Positions 36,725 to 46,036 are shown, numbered from the stretch's first letter. The stretch is DNA of 64,000 nt from Methanosarcina barkeri str. Wiesmoor (GCF_000969985.1 NZ_CP009526.1:248001-312000); one strand, 5' to 3'. Notes: a model not told the origin generated them from the letters alone. Numbers and translations: made by a program.

Positions 36725-37330
36725 ATTAAAATTCTTGGATTGGTGGGTAGTCCTAATATCAATGGTAACACTGCAAAGCTTGTAAACGCAATTCTCGACG
36801 GAGCTGCCGAAAAAAGGGCAGAAAAAGTAATTTACAACCTGGCCTCTCTAAATATTAAAGGTTGTGACGCCTGCTTCAGATGCCAGAAATCAGGTTGCTG
36901 TGCAATAGATGACGACATGCAGGAACTTTACCACGAAATCCAGGCTGCAGACACTATTGTACTTGGTTCTCCTGTTTATATGTGGCAGATGACTGCTCAG
37001 ACTAAACTCTTAATTGACCGCCTGACCGCCTTCTTAAAACCTGATTTTTCAAGCAGGCTTGATAATAAAAAACTGATTCTTGTTTTTTCCCAGGGGAGTC
37101 CGGACAGGGATGCCTTCAAACCATATTTTGAATATACAGCCGGCCTTCTCTATTATCTTGGCTTTGATGTCTTGGAAACCGTTATTGCGGCTGGCACGGA
37201 TAATCTAGAAGTCTCATTCAGGCCCAAGCTGCTTGAAAACGCAAGAGAACTCGGAAGATTGGTCTCGACTTCCCCTCTTACGGGTCCCGAGTTTAAAAAA
37301 GACGAGCCAAGCCTGACCCCACTTCTCTGA
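36725..37330 (+). CDS. Flavodoxin-fold NADPH-dependent FMN reductase / iron-sulfur-flavoprotein-like
   Basis: 201 residues. FMN loop GSPNINGNTAK near residue 8, a Cys cluster CDACFRCQKSGCC (near 45, CX2CX2CX4-5C as in iron-sulfur flavoprotein Isf), and GSPVYMWQMTAQTK near 83. No ATG or GTG fits the start: AAGGGGG (36711-36717) is placed seven bases before ATT at 36725, and ATT-AAA-ATT-CTT-GGA reads MKILGLVGSP, exactly the family N-terminus. TTG 36740 would delete the first strand. Likely takes part in electron transfer from ferredoxin or in oxygen/peroxide reduction. Confidence 0.85.
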   Translation: MKILGLVGSPNINGNTAKLVNAILDGAAEKRAEKVIYNLASLNIKGCDACFRCQKSGCCAIDDDMQELYHEIQAADTIVLGSPVYMWQMTAQTKLLIDRLTAFLKPDFSSRLDNKKLILVFSQGSPDRDAFKPYFEYTAGLLYYLGFDVLETVIAAGTDNLEVSFRPKLLENARELGRLVSTSPLTGPEFKKDEPSLTPLL

Positions 37331-38005
37331 TTTTCTCAGTTTAATTTTTTTATGTTCTGGGTATTTACTTCTTTAAACTTATCTAATTAGTTTAAACCTG
37401 TTTTACTCACTTTAAATCTTCTTTCCCTTTTTTGATTACTATAGGGAAAAAGAGAATATGCCCAACTATTTTCCATCAACTTCATCTACAAGCGATAGTC
37501 CGGGAACAAATTTCGGGTTTTTTTCGGAAATTTTCAACGAGCTTTCCTTCATTAGGCTGCCCAAAAGCGATTTGTTTACTTCGGTTATTCCCGAGTAGTC
37601 AAAAAAATGTTTCAAGGCGCGGATTTTGAGAGATATTGTTGAATTCTTTAGTTTTTTATTCTTTAATTACAAGTTAATTAAGGTTCCACCATTTTCTATA
37701 ATATTTCTTACTTTTCAATAATATTAGAAATAATGTCTATTTTACCAAAAAATTTATTTAAAGCAGTTTAAAGTCAATTTAATGAATTTTTCTGCCAATA
37801 ATTATAATTATAATACTTTTTAATGGCTCTTCGTTGTTTTGTATGGATATCCTCATAATGTCCTCATAAAAACCAATGCAGTCTTGAAAAGAAAATAGTC
37901 TTATCCATAGGAAATGACAAAGAGTCTTTTTAATTGCGTAATAAAGAAAAATGCTCTATTTAAATTTTCAACACGTAATTAATATTTATATTTTTACTCA
38001 ATTTG
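37331..38005. other. AT-rich spacer, ambiguous open frame
   Basis: About 675 bases. On the minus strand a frame from about 37640 to a stop at 37466 reads HFFDYSGITEVNKSLLGSL and on to PGLSLVDEVDGK, which looks like a coding end, but I find no start and no family. On the plus strand 37458-37601 is also open. I would treat it as a possible decayed gene. Confidence 0.3.
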
Positions 38006-38181
38006 GTATCCTCTTCAAATTCAATGGAGAATTTTCCAACTTGAGAAATACGCAACAATTTTATCATATAGTTGTAAAGTTGAATACATCGCTTGACATT
38101 GTTTTTCAGACTTGGTTAAATTCTAAAATTTTCAGCAAATACATGAAATTTACTTTTACCCATTCAATTTGAAGAGGATAC
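38006..38181. mobile_element. MITE-like element D, 176 bp with 8-bp target duplication
   Basis: Terminal inverted repeats of about 23 bases: GTATCCTCTTCAAATTCAAT at the left and, in reverse at the right, GTATCCTCTTCAAATTGAAT. The element is flanked on both sides by TCAATTTG (37998-38005 and 38182-38189), a perfect 8-bp duplication. No transposase inside. The clean structure indicates fairly recent transposition by an enzyme encoded elsewhere. A solo end lies at 3295. Confidence 0.85.
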
Positions 38182-38381
38182 TCAATTTGTAAAAGAAAAT
38201 CACATAAAATGCTAATTTTTTAACAATAGGCACCTTTAATTAGGCTTTTATCACTGAACTCTATATTCATCTATATTTTGCGATGCTATTTTAAAGGCAT
38301 CAGATGTAAGTTTTTGGAGAAATAAGTTATTTTAGATAATTTCTTTGTTTTTAATGCCTTTTCGTTAATTTTGGTAAAACC

Positions 38382-39668
38382 TCAATTTAGTTTCTTTCTT
38401 TCATAATTTAATTCTTCTAATACTTTGTAATATCTATTTTTCTCTTGTTCAGTCATTATCATCCTAGTCTTTTCAGGCCATGTATCCATGTTTTCTTTTG
38501 AATGAAATAAGAAGATATTGTCAACTATTGCAAATAAATTGTCAAGCTTTAGAATGTACTCTCTACATTCATAAGGTGGATACTTTCTTTCTCCAGACTG
38601 TGAATACAATTCCTGCACAGTTTTACGGTTTTTGTGCATATACTCCAGAAACTCTTCTTTATTAATTTCACTACTTTGAAGTAAATCGAATTTTTCAACC
38701 GCAGTCTTAGCTATTGGAATTACTTTTTCTAGTAATGTTTCTGACCATTTAATAATCTCATTTTTAGTTCCAGAAAGAGGTTTATAAATCTCTCTCAAGT
38801 TTTCATATCCCTCATTCCATCTAATCTCTATATCCTCAATCCTGTCATTTGATGTTATGCCTATTGGTCTCCAGTTTTGATCTAAATTAGATGAAACCCA
38901 GTATCCTTGGCAAAACCAATTAACACTTGAGACATCTTTTAACTTATTATAAACAAATATCCAGATTACATCATTAGCCTGTTTTAAAGAAGATACTATT
39001 TCCTTTAGAGCTGTTTTAATTTCACACTTGGGATAATCCTTGTTTATTAAGACATTTATAGAGTGTCTTCTTGCAAGTCCAAAACTGGCATCTTCTTCAG
39101 TAACTATATCGTAAATTTCTTCACTTTTGTTTATCTTTAGCCCGACTGTGTCATATAAATCTAAATAACTTTTGTATAATTCTTTGAATGGTATGTATTT
39201 TAGATCCCTTATTGTAGAAATAAATTCCATGATATTATCTTCAATAAGCTTTATTTCATCCCTTTCTTCTTTAAGAGGCTTTATTTTTTCTTGATGGTGT
39301 TCTTTTATAGCTCCTTCGATCAACTTTCCTTTTTCTTCCCAATACTTTAGATATGTTATCCCTTTTAAATCAAAATTTATGTCATCGTTGACAACTGCTA
39401 TTATTCTTTGTTTATAGTTTGGTTTTTTCATAAACTCGATGACTTCAAACATGCAAGCTTGAGATTTAAGATAATAATCACTAATCAACATTAAAGCGAA
39501 GTCGTGATCTCTGATACTTTTCATAAACTCTTTGAAGCTTTGAGCACATTTTACATTCTTTATGTCTCTTGTTACCCCGATTCCTTTTATATGGAGTGCA
39601 TTATCAATTTCATTTGCTAAATCCATATTCTTTTGAGAATACGAGAGAAATATTCGTTTCTCTTTCAT
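38382..39668 (-). CDS. TIR-domain protein with unknown C-terminal domain
   Basis: 428 residues. TIR domain at about 1-130: RIFLSYSQKN near 5, LMLISDYYLKSQACMFEVIEF near 59-79. The SXXCXXE arrangement (Ser69, Cys72, Glu75) matches the catalytic Glu region of NAD-cleaving TIR enzymes. The remaining 300 residues are mixed helix and strand without a motif I recognise (NWFCQGYWVSSN, WRPIGITSND). Bacterial and archaeal TIR proteins often act in anti-phage defence by depleting NAD. This gene stands alone, with element D 200 bases from its 3' end. Defence role is an inference. Confidence 0.82.
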   Translation of the reverse strand: MKEKRIFLSYSQKNMDLANEIDNALHIKGIGVTRDIKNVKCAQSFKEFMKSIRDHDFALMLISDYYLKSQACMFEVIEFMKKPNYKQRIIAVVNDDINFDLKGITYLKYWEEKGKLIEGAIKEHHQEKIKPLKEERDEIKLIEDNIMEFISTIRDLKYIPFKELYKSYLDLYDTVGLKINKSEEIYDIVTEEDASFGLARRHSINVLINKDYPKCEIKTALKEIVSSLKQANDVIWIFVYNKLKDVSSVNWFCQGYWVSSNLDQNWRPIGITSNDRIEDIEIRWNEGYENLREIYKPLSGTKNEIIKWSETLLEKVIPIAKTAVEKFDLLQSSEINKEEFLEYMHKNRKTVQELYSQSGERKYPPYECREYILKLDNLFAIVDNIFLFHSKENMDTWPEKTRMIMTEQEKNRYYKVLEELNYERKKLN

Positions 39669-39906
39669 GATACCACATTGTTAAGAGCCAAGTAAAATAG
39701 CACCTTATTTTGGTTTTATATTTTCAAGACTTACTTCAATATTTGTTTGTCGATTTAGTTTTCTATTTAGATCTTAATTTTACCATCTATCACACAAATT
39801 TATAACATTATATTAGTTATCTGTTTTAATATATTAGAAGTATGTACTGTATATATTTTGGTCAATTGATGAATTATATCAAAGCAAAAACAACGGAGCT
39901 CCATTT

Positions 39907-41118
39907 ATGATCCCCCTTTTCAGTGCAGGAAAACTCGCTTTTGGAAGCATTAAAAGTGCAAAGCTGCGTTCGACCCTTACAGTGCTTGGAATCGTTATAG
40001 GAGTTGCAGCCGTAATTGCAAATGTGTCTCTTGGGGCAAGTTTCAACCAGCATTTTACAAACGAAGTGACCAATATAGGGTCAAATTTCATTTATATTCA
40101 GGGGATGCAGCCCAAGCTTTTTTATGACAATGAATTGAAGATCGTTGAGAACACGCCTGGGATTTTGGGCGTTTCGCCTTTGAAGTCACAAACTGCAGAA
40201 GTCACGTACATGTCCGAAACCAAAAATATTATGGTTAGCGGCGTCGGGAAATCTTATGATGAAGTGGCAAACACAAAACTCCAGAAAGGTGACTTTATCA
40301 CTGACAACGATGGGTACGTGGCGGTTATCGGGTACAAGGTTGCAAACGAGAAATTTGATCGTAACATCTCGGCCCGGAACTCCATAAACATAACCTTCAG
40401 GGTTGGAGAAGACGAAAAAGTCACAAAGACCTTTAAAGTTAAGGCAATAATCCAGAACCCGGAGAACACTGTTATCCAGGCGTACAATGATAATGAGGCC
40501 GTTCTTATCCCTATAGACATCATGAACGAGATTCTTGGCGAAAAAGATTATGGCGGGGTTTTTGCAATGGCCAATGATCCTGCAACAGTTCAGGAGACCT
40601 CGGATAAGGTCGACGAGCGCCTTGCCAGAAATTTCGGGATTTCTGAAAGGGAACTTGAAGATAAAGATTCCCGCCCTTATATCATTGTCAATCAAGCAGA
40701 GGTACTGGAACAGACGGATATGATGGCGGCAGCTTTAAGTTCTTTCCTGACGGCCGTTGCGCTAATCTCGCTGCTGGTTGGCTCGATAGGAATCATGAAT
40801 ATCATGCTCGTAAGCGTAACTGAAAGGACAAGGGAGATAGGAGTGCTCAAATCTCTTGGATTTACAGGCTTTGACATTCTTTTTCTTTTCATGATAGAAT
40901 CAATCCTGCTCGGAGTTTTCGGAGGCCTCCTGGGAAGTACGGTTGGAATCGCAGGTGCATACAGTGTTGAAACCCTCCTCAAACTGCCTGTCGTCTTTCC
41001 TTTCAGCCTAATTGCGGCCGGATTCTTTGTAGCTGTTTTCGTGGGCTTTGTCTCAGGAGTCTACCCTGCAAGAAAAGCCGCAAAAATGAAGCCTGTGGAC
41101 TCACTAAGGCACGAGTAA
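39907..41118 (+). CDS. ABC transporter permease, MacB/FtsX type
   Basis: 403 residues. N-terminal membrane helix (about 22-45, LTVLGIVIGVAAVIANVSLG), a MacB-like extracytoplasmic domain (about 46-270), then three helices forming the FtsX domain (ISLLVGSIGIMNIMLVSVTERTREIG near 290, FLFMIESILLGVFGG, AAGFFVAVFVGFVSGVYPARKAA). ERTREIGVLKSLG and YPARKAAKMKPVDSLR are family signatures. There is no ATP-binding subunit next to it, which is unusual since the pair is normally adjacent. Start ATG 39907 follows CAACGGAGCTCCATTT. Substrate (lipid or peptide) unknown. Confidence 0.92.
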   Translation: MIPLFSAGKLAFGSIKSAKLRSTLTVLGIVIGVAAVIANVSLGASFNQHFTNEVTNIGSNFIYIQGMQPKLFYDNELKIVENTPGILGVSPLKSQTAEVTYMSETKNIMVSGVGKSYDEVANTKLQKGDFITDNDGYVAVIGYKVANEKFDRNISARNSINITFRVGEDEKVTKTFKVKAIIQNPENTVIQAYNDNEAVLIPIDIMNEILGEKDYGGVFAMANDPATVQETSDKVDERLARNFGISERELEDKDSRPYIIVNQAEVLEQTDMMAAALSSFLTAVALISLLVGSIGIMNIMLVSVTERTREIGVLKSLGFTGFDILFLFMIESILLGVFGGLLGSTVGIAGAYSVETLLKLPVVFPFSLIAAGFFVAVFVGFVSGVYPARKAAKMKPVDSLRHE

Positions 41119-41222
41119 AGTCCAGCAAAAATTGAAATGGATAATTTAATTTAAGAATTCGTGACGGATTTTTATCCAATCATTTACTTAATTTTTTACT
41201 TGATGATTTATCTGCTTTTAAT

Positions 41223-42098
41223 TTATCTGCCTTTATTTGTGACTTTACCGCTGCCTGAAACCTGCGTGTTGAACTCTTCCGGGTTCCCTCTATAGAATAC
41301 ATTTCCACTTCCGCTTATATTAGTGTCAAGTTTCCGGTCCGCGTAGACATTTGCATTTCCCGCACCCCTGATACTTACTCTGGTCACCTCGGTCCTGAGT
41401 TCAGGAGCATCAACACTTCCCGAACCTTCTATATTTATTTCATGTGAAGAGGCATTGCCTTTCAGGAGGACACCCCCAGAACCGGAAATCAGGCTCTTCA
41501 GAGAGCTGGCATTTGTCTCCAGTTTGATATTACCTGAACCTGTGATTGCGAGATCCAGGTTTTCGGAATCAATCGGCGTAGTTCCTATAATATCCCCCGA
41601 GCCACTGAGGGAAAGGCTCCGGACTTCTTCCATCCCTGCATAGATCTTAATAGTTTTCTGGGGGCGGATGCATTTTTTCTCATTGATTACCAGAACTCCG
41701 TTTTCCACGCTGGTCTCCAGGAGGGGCAGGATATTATCTTCTGCTTCAATTCTAAGGCTGCTGTTCCCTTGCTCAATAAATACGTTTCCTGAAATACGTG
41801 AATCCAAGCTGTGAAAAGGTTCAATGCTACGGGTTATAGTTTCCACATTTCCTGAGCCACGTTCGCAATCATAGTCCGTACATCCGCTTTCAGCCATCAC
41901 CACAGCCAGCAATAGGATTCCCAGGAGAAAAACAGAAGTCCCTGCAGGCTTGGTTACGCTCACTTTTCCTTTCATTTTCCCAATCGATATTTTTTCCCAT
42001 CTTACTTTTCCTGCCCTTTCAAGCCGTTTTTTCATTCCCTTCTCATTTCCGGTCATATCTCTATCTTCTTCATACCTTTGTCCCTTTTCTTTTGACAT
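41223..42098 (-). CDS. DUF2807 (head-domain, auto-transporter-like) lipoprotein
   Basis: Up to 291 residues. Charged leader (1-50), then a hydrophobic segment (SVFLLGILLLAVVMAESGC) ending in a possible lipid-modified Cys, then a repetitive beta-helix of Gly-Ser-Gly motifs (SGSGDIIG, TGSGNIKL, SGSGGVLL, EGSGSVDA, RGAGNANV, SGSGNVFY, SGSGKVTN). The DUF2807 fold is a surface-exposed beta-helix. The start at 42098 has AAAAGGAACG; a later ATG (41975) would give a more normal signal peptide. Probably anchored on the outer face of the membrane. Role unknown. Confidence 0.8.
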   Translation of the reverse strand: MSKEKGQRYEEDRDMTGNEKGMKKRLERAGKVRWEKISIGKMKGKVSVTKPAGTSVFLLGILLLAVVMAESGCTDYDCERGSGNVETITRSIEPFHSLDSRISGNVFIEQGNSSLRIEAEDNILPLLETSVENGVLVINEKKCIRPQKTIKIYAGMEEVRSLSLSGSGDIIGTTPIDSENLDLAITGSGNIKLETNASSLKSLISGSGGVLLKGNASSHEINIEGSGSVDAPELRTEVTRVSIRGAGNANVYADRKLDTNISGSGNVFYRGNPEEFNTQVSGSGKVTNKGR

Positions 42099-42747
42099 CG
42101 TTCCTTTTAGGCACCCTCATATCCTGATAGAAGCGAAGAGCGGAGTCATGGAGTACATACTCATAGTATGTTTTCTTCGAGTTTTTATTCTAGCTCATTT
42201 TGAATCAGGGTTTTAAAGAGCAGCATAAGAACTGATGCCTTACCTCGGAGTTTTTAACTGAATAAGAGTAATAGGGTCCTCTTAAATTCACTACCAAACT
42301 GGAACTTATTCCTCCTTTTTTCAGACAATTAACTAAGATAGTAGTGTTTCCAAAAAAATTACCATTTATTTTCAGGTTAAAATCCAATTAACCTTCCTAA
42401 AAACCGCAAATTTTGGTGAGGAGCACGTATAATCTCCCCTGGCTATGTATTGTGAAAGCTCCATTTATACCACTAAACGAAAATTTCAAATGAAAATTGT
42501 TATCCAAAATATTAAAAACTTTTTGAGATGAGATCTTGCAGGCAAATACTTACAAGGAGCTCTGTCCAAAAATACTGTTCTTTAGCTGTACTTTTACTGG
42601 AAATAACTGTAAGTTACGGCATTACAGAAAGAAAGGAATTACAAGCTTTTTCTGAGTGAATAAGTCAAGAAAGAGCTAAAAACTATATTTCTTAAAGGCT
42701 TTTAAGAGCATATAGCCTTAAATAGGCCAGATTAAAGTATTGAGCTT
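42099..42747. other. Spacer without a recognisable gene
   Basis: About 650 bases between two minus-strand genes. Contains CATGGAGTACATACTCATAGTATG-like short inverted sequence near 42148-42172. Small frames on both strands (for example 42205-42387) lack ribosome sites. Nothing else seen. Confidence 0.4.
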
Positions 42748-43209
42748 TCAAATCGGCTTATACTGGAAAAAAAGCTTGAAAATTACGAAAACTAGTATAA
42801 AAAGCCCAAAACCCATCTGTATGAGTACTTTTCCACGCTCAATGGGCTCTTTTTTGGCCTTAACCGCTCCATAGCAGACCTGCCCCAATCCAATTCCTGA
42901 GGGAAAAACCAGTGGCCACAAGTAGATCCAGCTTTGCAGGTTTCCTGTTAAGTACTGATAAAAGAGAATGAAGCCTAGCATGTTAAGTGTCCAGCTCAAA
43001 GAAGCAAGCCGTTCTCCTAGTTTACTTTCGGATTCCATAGCTGTAGCAAAGAAAAACATTCCCATTACTAGAAAATAAAAAGGTAGAGTAAACTTTCCAG
43101 GGTTAATTTGTTTAAAAACGATAACTGCAAAGATTGCTGCAAGAAGTATAAAGATAAGTGCAGCGACCATTATACTATGGTCTTTTCTCCCTGTCAGATT
43201 CTCTCCCAT
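42748..43209 (-). CDS. Small integral membrane protein, unknown function
   Basis: 153 residues with about five helices (SIMVAALIFILLAAIFAVIVF, FTLPFYFLVMGMFFFATAM, LSWTLNMLGFILFYQYL, IYLWPLVFPSGIGLGQV, MGFGLFILVFVIFKLFF). ATG 43209 is chosen because TTGGGGT lies just upstream; the longer TTG start at 43224 would overlap that site. No family recognised. It is divergent from msrB across an AT-rich 325-base promoter region. Confidence 0.65.
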   Translation of the reverse strand: MGENLTGRKDHSIMVAALIFILLAAIFAVIVFKQINPGKFTLPFYFLVMGMFFFATAMESESKLGERLASLSWTLNMLGFILFYQYLTGNLQSWIYLWPLVFPSGIGLGQVCYGAVKAKKEPIERGKVLIQMGFGLFILVFVIFKLFFQYKPI

Positions 43210-43534
43210 GCTACCCCAAACCAACAGGTTTTATTGTAGGGTTATTATATATTCACACATAATATAATACACGTATATATAATATAACTTTTATATAATC
43301 CAACTTGTTATAATTGTATTTATCATTTGATTCTCGATTTTAACATTCAATTTTCGCCATTTTATTTCACATATACAATATAATTATTAAATTTATACAA
43401 ACATAATTTTTCTTTTTACTCTAGTTGCAAATTTACCATTTGACTTTATTTCCAAACTAACAATTGGTCTTTGCGGACTCGAGAAATAGTAATATCGCTG
43501 GAACAACTAACTCATATACAAAAGGGGTTTACAA
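43210..43534. promoter_or_regulatory. AT-rich divergent promoter region
   Basis: 325 bases between the minus-strand membrane protein and msrB. Dense TATA-like sequence (TATATATAATATAACTTTTATATAAT at 43274-43300 in broken form) could serve both directions. No repeat element or ORF seen. Confidence 0.4.
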
Positions 43535-43963
43535 ATGGCACAGAAAGCGGTTGAAAAATCTGAAGAAGAATGGAAAAAAGTACTTACGCCTGAACAATAT
43601 CACGTCCTGCGGCAGAAAGGCACGGAAAGGCCTTTTTCCGGCAACCTGTACTATAACAAGGAAAAAGGAGTTTACACCTGTGCTGCCTGCGGGCAGGAAC
43701 TCTTTTCTTCGGACACCAAATTCGAGTCCGGAACCGGCTGGCCAAGTTTTTATGATGTTATTTCCAGTGACAGGGTAAGGCTCAAAGAGGACACCAGCTA
43801 TTTCATGAACAGGATAGAAGTAGTCTGTTCTCGCTGCGGAAGCCACTTGGGCCATGTATTTGAAGACGGGCCTGCACCAACCGGAAAACGCTACTGTATT
43901 AACTCCGTTTCCCTTAATTTCAAGACAGAAGAAGAAGGCAAGCAAGGCGAAGAAAGAATGTAA
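43535..43963 (+). CDS. msrB: Peptide-methionine (R)-S-oxide reductase MsrB
   Basis: 142 residues. Reduces R-methionine sulfoxide in proteins with thioredoxin. Zinc cysteines in CAACG (49, 52) and CSRCG (98, 101), the GTGWPSF motif at 66-72 and the catalytic Cys121 in RYCINS. ATG follows AAAAGGGGTTTACAA. Cytoplasmic repair enzyme, expected in an anaerobe exposed to occasional oxygen. A short A-rich repeat (GAATAGAAAGTAAA-type units, 43960-44030) follows. Confidence 0.95.
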   Translation: MAQKAVEKSEEEWKKVLTPEQYHVLRQKGTERPFSGNLYYNKEKGVYTCAACGQELFSSDTKFESGTGWPSFYDVISSDRVRLKEDTSYFMNRIEVVCSRCGSHLGHVFEDGPAPTGKRYCINSVSLNFKTEEEGKQGEERM

Positions 43964-44032
43964 AAAGAATAGAATGTAAAAAGGATAGAAAGTAAAATGA
44001 ATAGAAAATAAAAAGAATAGAAAGTAAAGTTC
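43960..44032 (+). repeat. Short degenerate tandem repeat (about 17 bp unit)
   Basis: GAATGTAAAAAGAATA, then GAATGTAAAAAGGATA, GAAAGTAAAATGAATA, GAAAATAAAAAGAATA and GAAAGTAAAG follow one another after the msrB stop. No coding capacity. Confidence 0.65.
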
Positions 44033-44093
44033 AACAAGCCAAATCTTGTGATTTATATGTTTATAGATTGGAGAGAGGAGGCTCAGATAAAAC

Positions 44094-44282
44094 TTGAAAC
44101 CAGCAAAAATATACTTTGAGATAATTGGATTTTTTATCTTTTTAATCTCCTACATTTTATTTTTCAATATAGTATTTTCTGTTAAGGGGTTAGGACCTTC
44201 AATTTATGTTCCGGGCACACTCCTTTTTGCCCTCTTAGGATACTGGTTGGGGGGAATTCTGTACGAGAAGTATTTAAAATGA
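44094..44282 (+). CDS. Small two-helix membrane protein, 62 residues
   Basis: Two hydrophobic segments (YFEIIGFFIFLISYILFFNIVF and IYVPGTLLFALLGYWLGGILY) with basic ends (MKPAK, EKYLK). The start is a TTG with GGAGG about 14 bases upstream, so it is plausible but not strong. The last helix motif LLGYWLGG resembles the end of the frame at 45423-45701 (FLIGYMLG). Unknown function. Confidence 0.5.
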   Translation: MKPAKIYFEIIGFFIFLISYILFFNIVFSVKGLGPSIYVPGTLLFALLGYWLGGILYEKYLK

Positions 44283-44398
44283 GAACTCTGCTCAAAAAAT
44301 AATCAGGTTATCACAACCTAACAGATATCTATATAGAGATTTTATAGAACTTTATTTTTCATAATATTTATCATAGATTATAGCAATCTATTAAATAG

Positions 44399-45043
44399 AT
44401 GTTAAAAGCAATAATTTTTGATGTGGACGGAGTTCTTATAGATTCCATGAATTTTCAGGCCGAGGCCTGGGTTAAAACCTTCAAGGAAATCGGTATTAAC
44501 ATTACTAGAAAAGATATTTATGAGCTTGAAGGCTCAAACAATAAGAGATTAATTAAATCAATTTTCGAAAAGTCCGGAAAAGAGCTTGAGCCCTGGTATT
44601 TCGAAAAACTGCCTGAAAAGAAACGTGAAGTTCTCGAGTTTGATCGGATAAAGCCTTATGAAGGTATCCAAGACTGCATTAAGGCATTGAAACGGCATTT
44701 CAAGCTCGCTCTGGTCTCAGGGTCACATACTGATACAGTAAATAAAGTTGTCAATAAGTATTTCTCTAAATGTTTTGACGTCATAATTACCGGGAGTGAC
44801 CTTGAGCACGGAAAACCGGACCCGGACCCTTACCTCAAAGCCCTTGAAAAACTTGACCTGACAAAAAACGAGTGCATGGTAATTGAAAATGCACCTCTGG
44901 GGATAACTGCCGCCAAGAGGGCAGGGCTTTACTGTGTTGCAGTTACGGGTATGCTTGAGCCTGAAAAGATAGAACATGCGGATCTCGTGCTCGAAAACCA
45001 TGCTGCCCTTTTCAAGTATCTAAAGAATCTCATTCCAAAGTGA
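44399..45043 (+). CDS. HAD-superfamily phosphatase, beta-phosphoglucomutase-like
   Basis: 214 residues. Motif I FDVDGVLIDS (nucleophile Asp8, acid-base Asp10), motif II VSGS (near 106), Lys in GKPDPDPY (near 140) and motif III VIENAPLGITAAKRAG (near 162). Helical cap at about 15-80. Acts on small phosphorylated sugars or glycolate-type phosphates; the exact substrate cannot be read from sequence. The ATG directly follows TTAAATAG without a ribosome site, so the transcript may be leaderless. Confidence 0.88.
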   Translation: MLKAIIFDVDGVLIDSMNFQAEAWVKTFKEIGINITRKDIYELEGSNNKRLIKSIFEKSGKELEPWYFEKLPEKKREVLEFDRIKPYEGIQDCIKALKRHFKLALVSGSHTDTVNKVVNKYFSKCFDVIITGSDLEHGKPDPDPYLKALEKLDLTKNECMVIENAPLGITAAKRAGLYCVAVTGMLEPEKIEHADLVLENHAALFKYLKNLIPK

Positions 45044-45171
45044 TCATGGATTTTTCCTTATCATTTCCTTAATTCTGCTGAATTTGCAGAAGTGTTACGG
45101 AAACTGGTCACATGGAATTCTGTAACACGGAAAATGAAAACAGTTTCAGCGTGATTCAATCTGGATATTAC

Positions 45172-45241
45172 AACCACGGAAAGTGCGGAAGAACCACATC
45201 TTTACTACTTATTTCCGTGCCTTCTGCGCTTTTCGTGGTTT
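45172..45241. repeat. Imperfect inverted repeat, about 70 bp
   Basis: AACCACGGAAAGTGCGGAAG at the left and, in reverse at the right, AACCACGAAAAGCGCAGAAG, 3 mismatches in 20. A short hairpin element in the spacer after the HAD gene; the surrounding frame at 45112-45345 is therefore probably not a gene. Confidence 0.55.
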
Positions 45242-45397
45242 TCAAAAAATTCATTTTAGACATACTTTGGAATCAATGCATTAGTTTTGTGCACAACCTA
45301 ATAGAAGTTCTCCTAGAAAAACAGATAAAAAATGAAACTTATTAGCCCTAAAACGGTATCATTTTAAAAATTTAAAATTAAAGGAAGAAAGAGTAAC

Positions 45398-45701
45398 ATG
45401 GGAGAATTATTTAAACTCCTTATTGATGGCACGGTTTTTGGTCTGTTCGTATATTTTTTTGTCCCACGCTACTAACTATCAATACTCCTCTCTTATATAT
45501 ATGTTTTTTCTTTTTTTCTATATAATTGTTAAATTAGGTATATTCTTATATTCTGAAAATATATATTATTCCTCACATTTAATTGCACGATATTTAGACC
45601 TTCGTTATTTTATTTTTTCCTATTTACTATATATGTTATTTTCTTTTTTGATCGGTTATATGCTGGGGCAACATCTCGCCCGATTTCAGCAAGTATTTTG
45701 A
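45398..45701 (+). pseudogene. Small hydrophobic membrane protein, probably frame-broken
   Basis: ATG 45398 after AAAGGAAGAAAGAGTAAC starts MGELFKLLIDGTVFGLFVYF and stops at 45473. A second frame overlapping it (45423-45701) continues as a strongly hydrophobic protein (IYMFFLFFYIIVKLGIFLY, YFIFSYLLYMLFSFLIGYML). The good ribosome site is on the short frame, the membrane segments mainly on the other, so a single-base change may have split one gene. No family recognised. Confidence 0.35.
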
Positions 45702-45810
45702 AAAAACTGCTTGATCTCAAGCCTTTTAAAAAGGGATTGAGCGAAAAACCCAATAACGACATAATCGGCGTGATCAACTGTCTCAACGGTTGTGGCACAA
45801 ACCTTCTCAA
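45691..45810 (+). repeat. Dispersed repeat E, copy 1
   Basis: TTTTGAAAAAACTGCTTGA, CAAGCCTTTTAAAAAGG, TTGAGCGAAAA, then GACATAATCGGCGTGATCAAC and CTCAACGGTTG in series. The same series, with few changes, occurs on the minus strand at 59275-59375. The frame 45698-45883 that covers it (KKLLDLKPFKKGLSEK) is best seen as repeat read-through; RBS absent. Confidence 0.6.
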
Positions 45811-46036
45811 AAAACTTGACCGAAAATTTCTTGCAGACGTGGTCAAGCGAGGAGGCGCTTGTGATTATAAATTTTATGAATAAAAGGGAGCGCTTATATG
45901 CAAAATTGAATTACGCAGAAACATAGAAAATGGGATAAATGGCAAAAACATGCAAAACCAAGATAATTAGAAACTTTATGAATTTTGTGGACTCAATTCA
46001 AGGTAAAAAAGAAAAAAGAGAACCGGAGGGTTCGGC

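Noticed and set aside
45112-45345. Plus-strand frame of 77 codons
   Set aside because: Its middle is the inverted repeat at 45172-45241 and no ribosome site precedes it.
45698-45883. 61-codon frame starting MKKLLDLKPFKKG
   Set aside because: It coincides with dispersed repeat E, which recurs at 59275-59404 as non-coding spacer.
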